From: Methylococcus capsulatus str. Texas = ATCC 19069
GTDB taxonomy: Bacteria; Pseudomonadota; Gammaproteobacteria; Methylococcales; Methylococcaceae
Assembly: GCF_000424685.1 (NCBI RefSeq)
Contig: NZ_AUKJ01000017.1
Span: forward strand, 253,001-317,000
Reading direction: 5' to 3'
Length of the DNA stretch: 64,000 bases
The number at the start of each line of letters is the position of its first letter. The stretch's first letter is position 1. Below, one piece after another: positions 46,643 to 56,763 of this stretch. A model generated the notes under the pieces. It searched no databases. It saw only the letters and a list, made by a program, of their open reading frames with translations, and was not told where the DNA came from. The position numbers and the translations under genes were made by a program.

Positions 46643-47194
46643 TCATCGGTCGACCAGGTAGCCGGAAATCGTGGCATCGACGGACACTGTCCCGGTGTCG
46701 TCGAGGCCGCGGCTCACCGAAAACCGGATCGGAAACTCGTCGGGGTCTGCATAGGCCCGTATCGGCTGGCTAGCCGCGTAAACATCGACGCCGGCTCCGG
46801 CGTATTGCTGAGACAGGACTAAATAGTGCCACGCCGTTTCGTTACGCTGGATGGTCGTCCGCAGGGATGCGAAGTACTTCTGCCCGGCGGGGCCTTGCAC
46901 GAGGGCCGAAACGTGCTCGATCACCAGGCGTTGCCGGCCGGCGACCGGGATTTCCGCGTACCCCTCTTTTTCCTCGTTGCCGATCGTAAATCGGATCGTC
47001 TTTTGAAACGGCCGATGCTCGTTGCGCTGACTCGATGCCGCCGACGGGATGAAGGGGGGCTCGGGAAAGACTGGAAATGGGGTGGCAGGCGGAGAGGGCG
47101 GCGTGGGGTCGGCCAGAACCACGGGAACCGCCGACAGCAAGGTTCCGCAGATGAGGGGCTTCGAGAGATGATAGAGCATCATGAGCTGGTTCAC
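46643..47194 (-). CDS. Secreted protein of unknown function
   Basis: I do not recognise this 183-residue protein. It has an N-terminal hydrophobic signal (LICGTLLSAVPVVLADP), a Pro-rich stretch (TPPSPPATPFPVFPEPPF), and a beta-rich domain of about 110 residues with no cysteines (KTIRFTIGNEEKEGYAEIP to DATISGYLVDR). ATG 47194 is used. Two further ATGs four and five codons in are possible. It lies downstream of the radical SAM gene in the same direction, across an 80-base spacer with a hairpin, and next to a decayed insertion element. Confidence 0.65.
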   Translation of the reverse strand: MNQLMMLYHLSKPLICGTLLSAVPVVLADPTPPSPPATPFPVFPEPPFIPSAASSQRNEHRPFQKTIRFTIGNEEKEGYAEIPVAGRQRLVIEHVSALVQGPAGQKYFASLRTTIQRNETAWHYLVLSQQYAGAGVDVYAASQPIRAYADPDEFPIRFSVSRGLDDTGTVSVDATISGYLVDR

Positions 47195-47231
47195 ATTCGG
47201 GGACCGGGCTGGTTTTCCGGGGAGGCTTCAA

Positions 47232-47247
47232 GGCGGCCAAGGCCGCC
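47232..47247. repeat. GC-rich hairpin downstream of the radical SAM gene
   Basis: GGCGGCC (47232-47238), AA, GGCCGCC (47241-47247) is a perfect 7-bp inverted repeat. On the minus strand it follows the radical SAM stop by 26 bases and is trailed by TTGAAGCC, so it lacks a proper T run. It may be a weak terminator separating that gene from the secreted protein gene. Confidence 0.4.
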
Positions 47248-47273
47248 AAGGCCGCGGGTCGGGATGGAATGGT

Positions 47274-48641
47274 TCATTCCCTGCGGTAGAAGAGGTTGAA
47301 CGCTTCGAACGGGACCATCTGGCCGTTCGGCTGGACGATGTGGACGCAAGACTTCTTGAGAGCCCGCAGGTCCAGGTTGGCGGCGTCCATGAATTGTACG
47401 ACGAGTACGCGGAACACGTTGCGGTAGTCCAGCGCCGCGGGCGCTTCGACGCGCGGCAGGCAGCAAAGCAGTTCGGACAGGCAGCGGGCGCGCTGTTCCG
47501 GGCCGTGGGCGGTGGAGAACAGTTGCACCAGGGTGTCCGTGAGCCGCGGATCGCGCTCGAAGGCGATGGTGTTGGAAGCGCCGCCGACCAGGAGTTCCCG
47601 GTCCAGGTAGCGGGTGAGCGGCAGGGTCTGGCCGTCCAGCTTGAGGGCGTAGGCCATCGCCAAAGTGTCCGGATTGCAGGGGACGGGGACCACGTCTTCC
47701 AATGCGAACAGCCCGGACTGCTCGGCGATGGCGCGGCGGATTTCGCTCACGGTGAGGCGGTGGCGGGCGGCGTCGAAGCCCTCGTTGCGCCCGGCGTCTT
47801 CGATCGGTTGGAAGGTGATGCCGCGCACACAGGACCAGTTCAGGGCATGACGGACCAGTGTGCCGATCTCGCCGTCGTTCAGGCCCCTGCGCAAGGTGGC
47901 GACCAGGCTGGTGGAGATACCGGCGGCGTTCAGGTGCTCCAATGCCTGTTCGTGGATGCGCGCCAGATCGGCGCCGCGCAGCTGGCGCAGCACCGCGTCG
48001 TCCAGTGAGTCGAATTGGAGATAGACCTCCAGTCCCGGCCCGAATTCAGCCAGCCGTCGGGCGAAATCCGGATCGCGTGCCAGGACGATGCCGTTGGTGT
48101 TGACCATCAGATGGCGGATCGGCCGCCGCCGCGCCTCCTTCAGAATGTCGAAGAACTGCGGATGCAAAGTCGGCTCGCCGCCGGAAATCTGCACCACGTC
48201 CGGCTCGCCCTCGGCCTCGACTATCGTGTCGAGCATGCGGCCGATTTCGTCCAGGCTGCGGTAGCTCGGGTTGTCCGGGCCCGAGCCGGCATAGCAGACC
48301 GGACACCGCAGGTTGCAGTGGCCGGTGACCTCCAGCACGGTGACGCAGGAATGCTGCATGTGGTCCGGACATAGCCCGCAGTCCCACGGGCAGCCGCGCG
48401 CCATGGGGGTGGCGAAACGGCGCGGCAATTCCGGCGGCTTGATCCATTGCTCGCGGCACTGGCGGTAGTAGTCGGCGTCATCCGCCATCAAGGTGCGCTC
48501 GAAGCCGTGCTCCGGGCACCACTTTTCCATGAACACCCGTCCGCCCTTTATGAGGATTTTCGCCTCCACCCGCGCGAGGCAGGTCGAGCAGACCGAGGCC
48601 GTGGTGTCGTAAAACAGATACGGGCGGGTCTTGCGGCTCAT
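47274..48641 (-). CDS. Radical SAM enzyme, Tes-like (tetraether lipid synthase family)
   Basis: The 455-residue protein has an N-terminal Cys region (SVCSTC at 17-21 and EKWCPEH at 39-45). A second Cys cluster, GCPWDCGLCPDH (83-94), follows, and then the radical SAM motif HCNLRCPVC (C109, C113, C116). QISGGEPTLHPQF is the usual SAM-binding GGE segment. The arrangement of two extra Cys regions before the SAM cluster matches the MJ0619/Tes family, whose archaeal member joins lipid tails by forming C-C bonds. The start overlaps the Lgt-like gene stop as ATGA. The exact substrate is inferred. Confidence 0.75.
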   Translation of the reverse strand: MSRKTRPYLFYDTTASVCSTCLARVEAKILIKGGRVFMEKWCPEHGFERTLMADDADYYRQCREQWIKPPELPRRFATPMARGCPWDCGLCPDHMQHSCVTVLEVTGHCNLRCPVCYAGSGPDNPSYRSLDEIGRMLDTIVEAEGEPDVVQISGGEPTLHPQFFDILKEARRRPIRHLMVNTNGIVLARDPDFARRLAEFGPGLEVYLQFDSLDDAVLRQLRGADLARIHEQALEHLNAAGISTSLVATLRRGLNDGEIGTLVRHALNWSCVRGITFQPIEDAGRNEGFDAARHRLTVSEIRRAIAEQSGLFALEDVVPVPCNPDTLAMAYALKLDGQTLPLTRYLDRELLVGGASNTIAFERDPRLTDTLVQLFSTAHGPEQRARCLSELLCCLPRVEAPAALDYRNVFRVLVVQFMDAANLDLRALKKSCVHIVQPNGQMVPFEAFNLFYRRE

Positions 48642-49375
48642 GCCAGGCGCCTCCATTGACGCAGCGTCAGCGGTGCGTAGACCACGAGCGCCAGCAGGCA
48701 GACCCACTGGATGCCCGACAGCCCCGGCGGATAGGGGTAGGGCATGGGCTTCAAACCGTCGACGCCCAGCCGCCACAACAGATAGGCGCTCAGCATCAGC
48801 TTGAACAGCAGGCCCGGCTCGGCGGCGCAGCGGGCTTGTTGCCTGCGTAATGCGGCCCAGAGCAGGGCGGCGAACAGGATTTCGTAGAGTTGGGTCGGAT
48901 GGCGGGCGATGCCGTCGCCGAAGTCGATACCCCAGGGAAGCCGGGTAGGGAGGCCGTAGGTGTCATCGTGAAGGCCGGCCAGGAAGCAGCCGAGCCGGCC
49001 GATCATGAGTCCCTGCAGGATTGGAAACACGAACAGATCGCCTGTGGACTGTCGTAGACCCGCAAGTCTCTTGGCGATCTCCACCCCCATCAGCCCGCCC
49101 AGCAGGCCGCCGACCATGGATTGGCCGCCGTGGAAAAAACCCAGGATCCCGCCGTGCGCCGCCCACAGATGCGGCATGTCCAGCCAGAACACCGCCTTGT
49201 TGCCGATCGCCGCACCCAGCAGGCAGCCCACGAGTACGGTATAAGCGGGGTTGGACAGGGTGGAAACCAGGCCGTTTTTCCGGCGGAGGAAAAAGTAATG
49301 GCGGGCGCCGATCGCCATGCCCAGAGCCTCCAGAATGGCGTGGACGGCGTGTGCCAGGGCTGCGTCCCGGATCAT
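48638..49375 (-). CDS. Lgt-like membrane protein lacking key Lgt residues
   Basis: The 245-residue polytopic protein resembles prolipoprotein diacylglyceryl transferase. It keeps GRLG (Arg127) and ARHPTQLYEILF, but the catalytic-loop His (E. coli H103, MSFHGG) is Val88 here (QSMVGG). The Asn of the Lgt signature GRxGNF (N146) is Cys130 (GRLGCFLAGL). This comes from alignment by eye. It probably keeps the fold and lipid binding but not normal Lgt chemistry. It is coupled to the radical SAM gene on one side and to a small membrane protein on the other. Confidence 0.75.
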   Translation of the reverse strand: MIRDAALAHAVHAILEALGMAIGARHYFFLRRKNGLVSTLSNPAYTVLVGCLLGAAIGNKAVFWLDMPHLWAAHGGILGFFHGGQSMVGGLLGGLMGVEIAKRLAGLRQSTGDLFVFPILQGLMIGRLGCFLAGLHDDTYGLPTRLPWGIDFGDGIARHPTQLYEILFAALLWAALRRQQARCAAEPGLLFKLMLSAYLLWRLGVDGLKPMPYPYPPGLSGIQWVCLLALVVYAPLTLRQWRRLA

Positions 49376-49608
49376 GGTGGCCTGCCCGTGGTAGGGCTCA
49401 AGGAGCGTTTGAGCTTCCAGGCGAACCAGCCGAACAATGCCATCAGCGCGAAGCCTGCCAAGGCCAGCGGAAGAATTTCCCAGGACAGGCCGCCGTTCGG
49501 ATTGCCGACCGCCGCCAATCCCAGAATGCCGCAGACGCCCCAGCCGAAGGCGAGCGCGGCGCAGAACAGCAGGAGCAGGATTTTGATCAATTTGACGAGA
49601 AGGTCCAT
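49372..49608 (-). CDS. Small membrane protein, first gene of the Lgt-like/radical SAM operon
   Basis: The 78-residue protein has two hydrophobic helices (LIKILLLLFCAALAFGWGVC and LPLALAGFALMALFGWFAW) joined by a short polar loop (NPNGGLSWE), with a basic C terminus. I do not recognise a family. The ATG at 49608 is the first good start. The stop overlaps the Lgt-like gene start (ATGA), so all three are probably one operon. A helper subunit for the membrane partner is the likeliest role. Confidence 0.7.
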   Translation of the reverse strand: MDLLVKLIKILLLLFCAALAFGWGVCGILGLAAVGNPNGGLSWEILPLALAGFALMALFGWFAWKLKRSLSPTTGRPP

Positions 49609-49973
49609 GGCAAAAGGGCGGAACGTTTTCAGGATGGACGGGTTTGTGCCTTGAGTGGATGGAACCGGCGTGACGCTCGCGTATGCCTGCTCCCCCGGAA
49701 CTCTAGTGGACGACATACAGCCCTCCGTGACAGACGCATGCTCGATGACGCTGCCTGCCCGGCCACGAGCAATGATAAGCTGTGGCTTGCTCTGCCTGCA
49801 TGCATTTTGTGTGCGGGCAGTGTCGTGTCCGTCGGAGGAAATGCGGTCTTTCCTAAGAGTGCACGATGTCCGTCGTGGACGGTTGTGGTGCATCGTTTTG
49901 CAGCCCGCTGCGGAGGATCATAAGAATTGATGTGCCGCCGGAAGCGCGAAAAGGTACCGGAGTTGATGAAAAC

Positions 49974-50015
49974 TTGACGTACATCAAGGCGGGCCAGGGG
50001 GGATTCCATTACGAT
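49974..50015 (+). promoter_or_regulatory. FNR/Anr-type class II promoter
   Basis: TTGACGTACATCAA (49974-49987) matches the FNR/Anr box TTGAT-N4-ATCAA with one mismatch. TACGAT (50010-50015) fits a -10. The box centre at 49980.5 is 41.5 bases before the start expected 7 bases after the -10 (about 50022). That is exactly the class II activator geometry. The regulator itself is not encoded in the window. Confidence 0.65.
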
Positions 50016-50021
50016 GTGTAC

Positions 50022-50126
50022 CAAGGTCGTCACGGAAGTGACGAACTGAAGTTACAGCCGATGTTTTCCTCAAGTTTTATCCTCTGGGATGGTGTTTCCG
50101 GGCTCGTTTTCGGGCCCGGCTTTTTT
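50022..50126 (+). ncRNA. Candidate oxygen-regulated small RNA (about 105 nt)
   Basis: The predicted transcript begins near 50022, with the 5' hairpin TCGTCAC-GGAA-GTGACGA (50027-50044), a perfect 7-bp stem with a GNRA tetraloop. A mostly unpaired middle contains two TCCTC stretches. The transcript ends in an intrinsic terminator (50098-50126). An 11-codon reading frame (from 50014) overlaps the predicted start and is unlikely to be translated. The loop GGA in CACGGAAG resembles a CsrA/Rsm site. This is not a family I recognise. All of it is inference from structure and promoter geometry. Confidence 0.55.
50098..50126 (+). terminator. Rho-independent terminator
   Basis: CCGGGC (50098-50103) and GCCCGG (50114-50119) form a 6-bp GC stem with a 10-base loop, followed by CTTTTTTG. 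This is a strong intrinsic terminator. Nothing upstream on this strand is a protein gene, so it must serve a short non-coding transcript. Confidence 0.85.
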
Positions 50127-50208
50127 GTCTCTCCCCTTCCCCACGTTTGCCGGCGACGCCCCAATTTGTCGCTTCTCGTGCACAAATGCGGCGCGGCGGC
50201 TTCAATTG

Positions 50209-50236
50209 TTGCCTCGTTGGTTTTGTGATCTAATAC
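50209..50236 (+). promoter_or_regulatory. Possible nqr operon promoter
   Basis: TTGCCT (50209-50214) and TAATAC (50231-50236) are separated by 16 bases, about 220 bases before nqrA. The match is moderate and other sites in the leader are possible. Confidence 0.35.
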
Positions 50237-50346
50237 TTCAATCGCTTTGTTTTTCGTGGGTCCAGGGTTCTCCTAAGGATGCGTCGCTGCGCCCGGTCGG
50301 GTCGCGGGAAGGTTTCCTCGCGCGCGAAGACGTAGTCCCTCCATAA

Positions 50347-51816
<1,470 letters not shown>

Positions 51817-51821
51817 GTCTC

Positions 51822-53024
51822 ATGTCAGTAAGGCAATTTCTCGACAAGATCCATCCGCTCTTTGCCAAGGGCGGGCGCTTCGAAAAACTGTATCCCGTCT
51901 ACGAGATGGTGGATACCTTTCTGTACACCCCGGCCGACGTCACCCGCGGTGCGACCCACGTGCGCGACTCGGTCGACCTCAAGCGGGTGATGACCTACGT
52001 CTGGATTGCGGCGCTGCCCTGTATGCTCATGGCGTTGTTCAACACCGGCTACCAGGCCAATCTGGCGATGACGTCCCTCGGGATGGAATCGGCTCCGGGC
52101 TGGCGCGGCGCGATCATCAATCTGTTCGGCCACAATCCGTGGAATCCGCTGTCGGATCTGATCCACGGCGCGCTGTATTTCATTCCGATCTACGTCGTGA
52201 CCATCGTGGCCGGTGGCCTGTGGGAAGTGCTGTTCGCGGTGGTGCGCAAACATGACGTCAACGAGGGTTTTTTCGTATCCTCGATCTTGTTCGCCTTGAC
52301 CATGCCACCCAACACGCCGCTGTGGCAGGTGGCCATTGGCATTTCCTTCGGTGTGGTCATGGGCAAGGAAGTGTTCGGCGGGACCGGCAAGAACTTCCTC
52401 AACCCGGCGCTGACCGGTCGCGCATTTCTGTATTTCGCCTATCCGGCTTCGATGTCGGGCGACATGGTATGGACCGCGGTGGACGGTTTCAGCGGCGCCA
52501 CGGCGCTGGGGTTGGGTGCGCTGGGCGGAGTCGACGCGATCCGCGAGGCGGGCATCGGCTGGTTCCAGACCTTCTTCGGCTTCGAGCGCGGCTCCATGGG
52601 CGAAACTTCGACCCTGGCTTGTTTGCTGGGCGCGGCGTTTTTGGTCTACACCCGGATCGCGTCCTGGCGGATCATCGCGGGCGTGATGGTGGGCATGATC
52701 GCGACTTCCACGCTGTTCAACGTCATCGGCAGCGATTCCAACGCCATGTTTGCCATGCCGTGGTACTGGCACTTGACGCTGGGCGGCTTCGCCTTCGGCA
52801 TGAGTTTCATGGCGACCGATCCGGTCAGTGCGGCGCATACCAACCTCGGTCGCTGGATCTTCGGCGCGCTGATCGGCTTCATGACGGTGCTGATCCGCGT
52901 GGTCAATCCCGCCTTCCCCGAAGGCATCATGTTGGCCATCCTTTTCTCCAACATCTTCGCCCCCCTCATCGACTACGCGGTCATCAAGGCGAACATCGCA
53001 AGAAGGATCAAACGTCATGCCTAA
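51822..53024 (+). CDS. nqrB: Na+-NQR subunit B
   Basis: NqrB is the largest membrane subunit, carrying riboflavin and a covalent FMN. The 400-residue protein has about ten helices. The FMN-attachment motif [11 protein letters not shown] places the modified threonine at residue 227, as in other NqrB proteins (SGAT). This modification needs ApbE, which is encoded at 31707-32639. ATG 51822 is five bases after nqrA. Confidence 0.96.
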   Translation: MSVRQFLDKIHPLFAKGGRFEKLYPVYEMVDTFLYTPADVTRGATHVRDSVDLKRVMTYVWIAALPCMLMALFNTGYQANLAMTSLGMESAPGWRGAIINLFGHNPWNPLSDLIHGALYFIPIYVVTIVAGGLWEVLFAVVRKHDVNEGFFVSSILFALTMPPNTPLWQVAIGISFGVVMGKEVFGGTGKNFLNPALTGRAFLYFAYPASMSGDMVWTAVDGFSGATALGLGALGGVDAIREAGIGWFQTFFGFERGSMGETSTLACLLGAAFLVYTRIASWRIIAGVMVGMIATSTLFNVIGSDSNAMFAMPWYWHLTLGGFAFGMSFMATDPVSAAHTNLGRWIFGALIGFMTVLIRVVNPAFPEGIMLAILFSNIFAPLIDYAVIKANIARRIKRHA

Positions 53025-53937
53025 CGCAGTGAATTCGACGAATGTGCAGGGCGGTGACAAGTTCGCCGCACTGAAGGAAAAGGCCCGGGCCTATGCCGAG
53101 CGAGTGCTGGCGCTGCCCAACGACAGTTTCGAGAAAACCGTCGCCGTTGCGGTAGGACTGTGTCTGGTGGGAGCCGTGCTGGTGTCCGGTTCCGCCGTGG
53201 CGCTCAAACCGCTGCAGGAGTCCAACAAGTCGAGGGATGAGAAAGTCAACATCCTCGAGGTGGCCGGCTTGCTCGTGGACGGTACCGGCATCGACGAGGC
53301 GTTCAAGAACATCGAACCCAAGATCGTGGAACTTGCTTCCGGAGACTACAGCGATGCGGTGGATCCCAAGACCTACGACCAGCGCAAAGCGGCCAAGGAT
53401 CCTGCCTTGAGCGAAGCGATCCCGCCGGAAGATGACATTGCCGGCATCAAGCGTAAGCCCAAGTACGCCAAGGTGTATCTGGTAAAGGAGAACGGCCAGC
53501 TCAAGTCGGTGATCCTGCCGGTGAGCGGCTACGGCCTGTGGTCCACCATGTACGGATTCATGGCGCTGGAGGCGGATGGGGAAACCGTGATCGGCCTCAA
53601 CCTCTACGATCAGGCGGAAACACCCGGACTCGGCGGCGAAGTGGTGAATCCGAAATGGAAGGCTTTGTGGAAGGGCAAGAAGGTCTACAACTACTCCAAG
53701 ACCGCGGTGCACGAAAGCAACCTGTCCGAGAAGGGCCAGACCGTCGAAATCGGTGAAGTGGCTTTGGGACTGGTCAAAGGTGGCGTGGACCCCAGCAAGC
53801 CGGGCGCGGAATTCCAGGTGGATGCGCTGGCCGGAGCGACCCTGACCAGCCGCGGCGTCAGCAACCTGATCCGCTATTGGATGGGCAAGGATGGCTTCGG
53901 ACCGTATTTGGCGAAAGTTAGAGCTGGAAGAGGTTAA
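53017..53937 (+). CDS. nqrC: Na+-NQR subunit C
   Basis: NqrC is a periplasmic, membrane-anchored flavoprotein with covalent FMN. The 306-residue protein has one N-terminal helix ([18 protein letters not shown]) and a periplasmic domain. The FMN site is LAGATLTS, with the threonine at residue 275. Most family members have SGATLTS, so the first Ser is Ala here. It overlaps nqrB by eight bases. It is somewhat longer than Vibrio NqrC because of the N-terminal extension. Confidence 0.95.
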   Translation: MPNAVNSTNVQGGDKFAALKEKARAYAERVLALPNDSFEKTVAVAVGLCLVGAVLVSGSAVALKPLQESNKSRDEKVNILEVAGLLVDGTGIDEAFKNIEPKIVELASGDYSDAVDPKTYDQRKAAKDPALSEAIPPEDDIAGIKRKPKYAKVYLVKENGQLKSVILPVSGYGLWSTMYGFMALEADGETVIGLNLYDQAETPGLGGEVVNPKWKALWKGKKVYNYSKTAVHESNLSEKGQTVEIGEVALGLVKGGVDPSKPGAEFQVDALAGATLTSRGVSNLIRYWMGKDGFGPYLAKVRAGRG

Positions 53938-53942
53938 TCCCC

Positions 53943-54602
53943 ATGAACGAAGAATCGAAGAAAGTTCTCATCGAACCGCTGGTCGACAACAACCCCATCA
54001 CCCTCCAAGTGCTGGGCATCTGTTCCGCCTTGGCCGTCACTTCACAATTGTCGACGGCCTTGATCATGAGTCTGGCGCTGACCTCGGTCACCGCCTGTTC
54101 CAGCGCGGGCATCGCTTTGATCCGCAACCACATTCCAAGCAGCGTGCGTATCATCGCGCAGATGGTGATCATCGCCTCACTGGTGATCGTGGTCGACCAG
54201 CTGCTCAAGGCTTTCGCCTATGAAATCAGCAAGCAGTTGTCGGTGTTCGTCGGACTCATCATCACTAACTGCATCGTGATGGGGCGCGCCGAGGCCTATG
54301 CCATGAAGAATCCGCCCTGGGAGAGCTTCCTGGACGGCATCGGCAATGGCCTGGGTTACAGTCTGATCCTCGTCACCGTCGCCACCATCCGTGAGTTGCT
54401 GGGTTCCGGCAAACTGTTGGGGATCGATGTGTTGCCCCTGGTCAAGGATGGCGGCTGGTACGTGCCGAATGGCCTGCTGTTGCTGCCCCCCAGTGCATTC
54501 TTCCTGATCGGTCTCCTGATCTGGGCGATCCGCTCCTGGAAAACCCAGCAGGTGGAAAAGGCCGATTTCGTGATCGCCACCGCACACGGGGAGGCACACT
54601 GA
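53943..54602 (+). CDS. nqrD: Na+-NQR subunit D
   Basis: NqrD is a six-helix membrane subunit, related to NqrE and RnfE, that helps bind the iron centre in the membrane core. The 219-residue protein has [36 protein letters not shown], and [17 protein letters not shown]. The cysteine-bearing half-helices characteristic of NqrD are visible in the last two. It overlaps nqrE by one base and lies between nqrC and nqrE. Confidence 0.95.
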   Translation: MNEESKKVLIEPLVDNNPITLQVLGICSALAVTSQLSTALIMSLALTSVTACSSAGIALIRNHIPSSVRIIAQMVIIASLVIVVDQLLKAFAYEISKQLSVFVGLIITNCIVMGRAEAYAMKNPPWESFLDGIGNGLGYSLILVTVATIRELLGSGKLLGIDVLPLVKDGGWYVPNGLLLLPPSAFFLIGLLIWAIRSWKTQQVEKADFVIATAHGEAH

Positions 54603-55210
54603 TGGAAGCCTACATCAATCTGTTCATCAAGTCGGTCTTCATCGAGAACATGGCCCTGTCGTTCTTCCTGGGCATGTGCACCTTCATCGCGGTGTCGAAG
54701 AAGATCGAAACGGCCGTGGGCTTGGGCATCGCCGTGGTGATCGTGCAGACCCTGACGGTGCCGGCCAACAACCTGATCTACACCTATCTGCTCAAGGAAG
54801 GCGCCTTGTCCTGGGCCGGCCTGCGTGACGTCGACCTCAGCTTCATCGCGCTGATGGCCTGTATCGGCGTGATCGCCGCCATGGTCCAGATTCTGGAGAT
54901 GGTGCTCGACAAGTTCTTCCCGGCCCTCTACAACGCCTTGGGTATTTTCCTGCCGCTGATTACGGTGAACTGTGCCATCCTGGCCGGTTCGCTGTTCATG
55001 ATCGAACGTGATTACAACTTCTCGGAGAGCGTGGTGTATGGCGTGGGCAGCGGTTTCGGCTGGGCGCTCGCCATCACTGCGATGGCCGGCGTGCGCGAGA
55101 AGCTCAAGTACAGCGACGTTCCGGCGGGCCTGCGCGGCCTGGGCATCACCTTCATCTCCGCGGGTCTGATGGCACTGGGTTTCATGGCCTTCTCCGGCAT
55201 ACAGTTATAA
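54602..55210 (+). CDS. nqrE: Na+-NQR subunit E
   Basis: NqrE is the partner of NqrD. The two inverted proteins hold an iron site in the membrane that passes electrons inwards. The 202-residue protein has [20 protein letters not shown] and [20 protein letters not shown], with paired Cys-containing half-helices, and six hydrophobic segments. Its start shares a base with the nqrD stop. Confidence 0.95.
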   Translation: MEAYINLFIKSVFIENMALSFFLGMCTFIAVSKKIETAVGLGIAVVIVQTLTVPANNLIYTYLLKEGALSWAGLRDVDLSFIALMACIGVIAAMVQILEMVLDKFFPALYNALGIFLPLITVNCAILAGSLFMIERDYNFSESVVYGVGSGFGWALAITAMAGVREKLKYSDVPAGLRGLGITFISAGLMALGFMAFSGIQL

Positions 55211-55226
55211 GGATGTAGGTGATCCC

Positions 55227-56450
55227 ATGTTGGAAATTATCTTAGGCGTATTTTTCTTCACGGCTATCGTGGTGGCCCTGGTCTTCGTGATTCTGGGCGC
55301 CAAGTCGAAGCTGGTGGCCGAGGGCAACGTGGAGGTGCTGATCAACGGAGAGAGGACCATCCACGTTCCGATCGGCTCCAAGCTGCTGACGGCATTGGCC
55401 GACAACAACCTGTTCGTGTCTTCGGCCTGCGGCGGCGGCGGCACCTGTGCTCAATGCCGGGTGCAGGTGCTGGAAGGCGGCGGCGAAATCCTGCCGACCG
55501 AGCTTTCGCACATCACCAAGCGAGAGGCGGCTCAGGGCGACCGTCTGTCTTGCCAGGTGACGGTCAAGCAGAACATGAAGATTCACGTCCATGAGGAGGT
55601 GTTCGGCGTCAAGAAGTGGGAGTGCACGGTGCGCTCCAACCGCAACGTCGCCACTTTCATCAAGGAGCTGGTGTTGGAACTGCCCGCGGGAGAGAACGTC
55701 GATTTCCGCGCCGGTGGTTACATCCAGATCGAGTGTCCGCCTTACGACTGCAAGTTCTCGGATTTCGCCATCGAGCCGGAATACCGGGAGGACTGGGACA
55801 AATACGACCTCTGGAAGATCGAGTCGCACGTCAAGACGCCGGCGATCCGTGCTTACTCGATGGCGAACTATCCGGAGGAAAAGGGCATCATCATGCTCAA
55901 CGTGCGTATCGCCACTCCGCCCTGGGGTAAAGAGGGCACCGTGCCGCCGGGCGTCATGTCGTCCTATATCTTCAACCTGAAGCCGGGCGACAAGGTCACC
56001 ATTTCCGGGCCGTTCGGCGAGTTCTTCGCTCGCGATACCGACAAAGAGATGGTGTTCATCGGCGGTGGCGCCGGTATGGCGCCGATGCGTTCGCACATCT
56101 TCGACCAGTTGCTCCGCTTGAAGAGCAAGCGCAAGATGACTTTCTGGTACGGTGCCCGCAGCTTGCGCGAAGCCTTCTATGTGGAGGAGTTCGACAGACT
56201 GCAGGCCGAGAATCCCAACTTCAAGTGGTTCCTCGGCCTGTCGGATCCAAAGCCGGAAGACGGCTGGACCGGCTACACGGGCTTCATCCATAACATCCTG
56301 TACGAGCAGTACCTCAAAAACCATCCGGCGCCGGAGGACTGCGAGTACTACATGTGCGGACCACCGATGATGAACTCCGCGGTCATCCAGATGCTCCTGG
56401 ACATAGGGGTCGACCGAGAGAACATCATGCTGGACGATTTCGGCGGCTGA
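55227..56450 (+). CDS. nqrF: Na+-NQR subunit F (NADH dehydrogenase subunit)
   Basis: NqrF takes electrons from NADH through FAD to a 2Fe-2S centre. The 407-residue protein has one N-terminal helix ([20 protein letters not shown]), a ferredoxin domain with cluster motif [12 protein letters not shown], the FAD-binding [11 protein letters not shown], and an NADH domain with [14 protein letters not shown] and [27 protein letters not shown] precedes the ATG. Confidence 0.96.
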   Translation: MLEIILGVFFFTAIVVALVFVILGAKSKLVAEGNVEVLINGERTIHVPIGSKLLTALADNNLFVSSACGGGGTCAQCRVQVLEGGGEILPTELSHITKREAAQGDRLSCQVTVKQNMKIHVHEEVFGVKKWECTVRSNRNVATFIKELVLELPAGENVDFRAGGYIQIECPPYDCKFSDFAIEPEYREDWDKYDLWKIESHVKTPAIRAYSMANYPEEKGIIMLNVRIATPPWGKEGTVPPGVMSSYIFNLKPGDKVTISGPFGEFFARDTDKEMVFIGGGAGMAPMRSHIFDQLLRLKSKRKMTFWYGARSLREAFYVEEFDRLQAENPNFKWFLGLSDPKPEDGWTGYTGFIHNILYEQYLKNHPAPEDCEYYMCGPPMMNSAVIQMLLDIGVDRENIMLDDFGG

Positions 56451-56567
56451 TTCGGCGCAGGAATCATGGGACGGGGAGCCGCGTGCTCCTCGTTCTTTTT
56501 GTGGCGGAGCCGGATGGTGAGGTGCTCACCGTCGGCTTGCCCGGAGTTTTTGTTGGAGAACTCAGTT

Positions 56568-56747
56568 ATGACGTTGTTTCTGATCACTTTCGCCATCATC
56601 GGTTTCGTGATCCTGATGATGTCCGTCGGCGTCATTTTTGGACGGCCGGCGATCAAGGGTACCTGCGGGGGACTCAATGGGGGCGACTGTATCTGCACCC
56701 AGAAATGTGAGAAGCGCCTCAAGCTGGAAGCCGAAGGCAAGTTCTGA
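56568..56747 (+). CDS. nqrM: Na+-NQR maturation protein NqrM
   Basis: NqrM (DUF539) is required to assemble the iron site formed by NqrD and NqrE. The 59-residue protein has one membrane helix (LFLITFAIIGFVILMMSVGV) and a Cys cluster of four (CGGLNGGDCICTQKC), as in known NqrM. TTGGAGAACTCAGTT precedes ATG 56568. It lies 117 bases after nqrF, the usual last gene of the operon. Confidence 0.93.
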   Translation: MTLFLITFAIIGFVILMMSVGVIFGRPAIKGTCGGLNGGDCICTQKCEKRLKLEAEGKF

Positions 56748-56763
56748 AGGGTCCGGAGCCCGG

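Noticed and set aside
50014-50049. An 11-codon peptide within the candidate small RNA
   Set aside because: Its ATG overlaps the predicted promoter -10 and start, and there is no ribosome-binding site.
49866-50228. A 120-codon plus-strand open frame over the FNR box region
   Set aside because: It runs through the terminator stem and T tract and shows no family resemblance.
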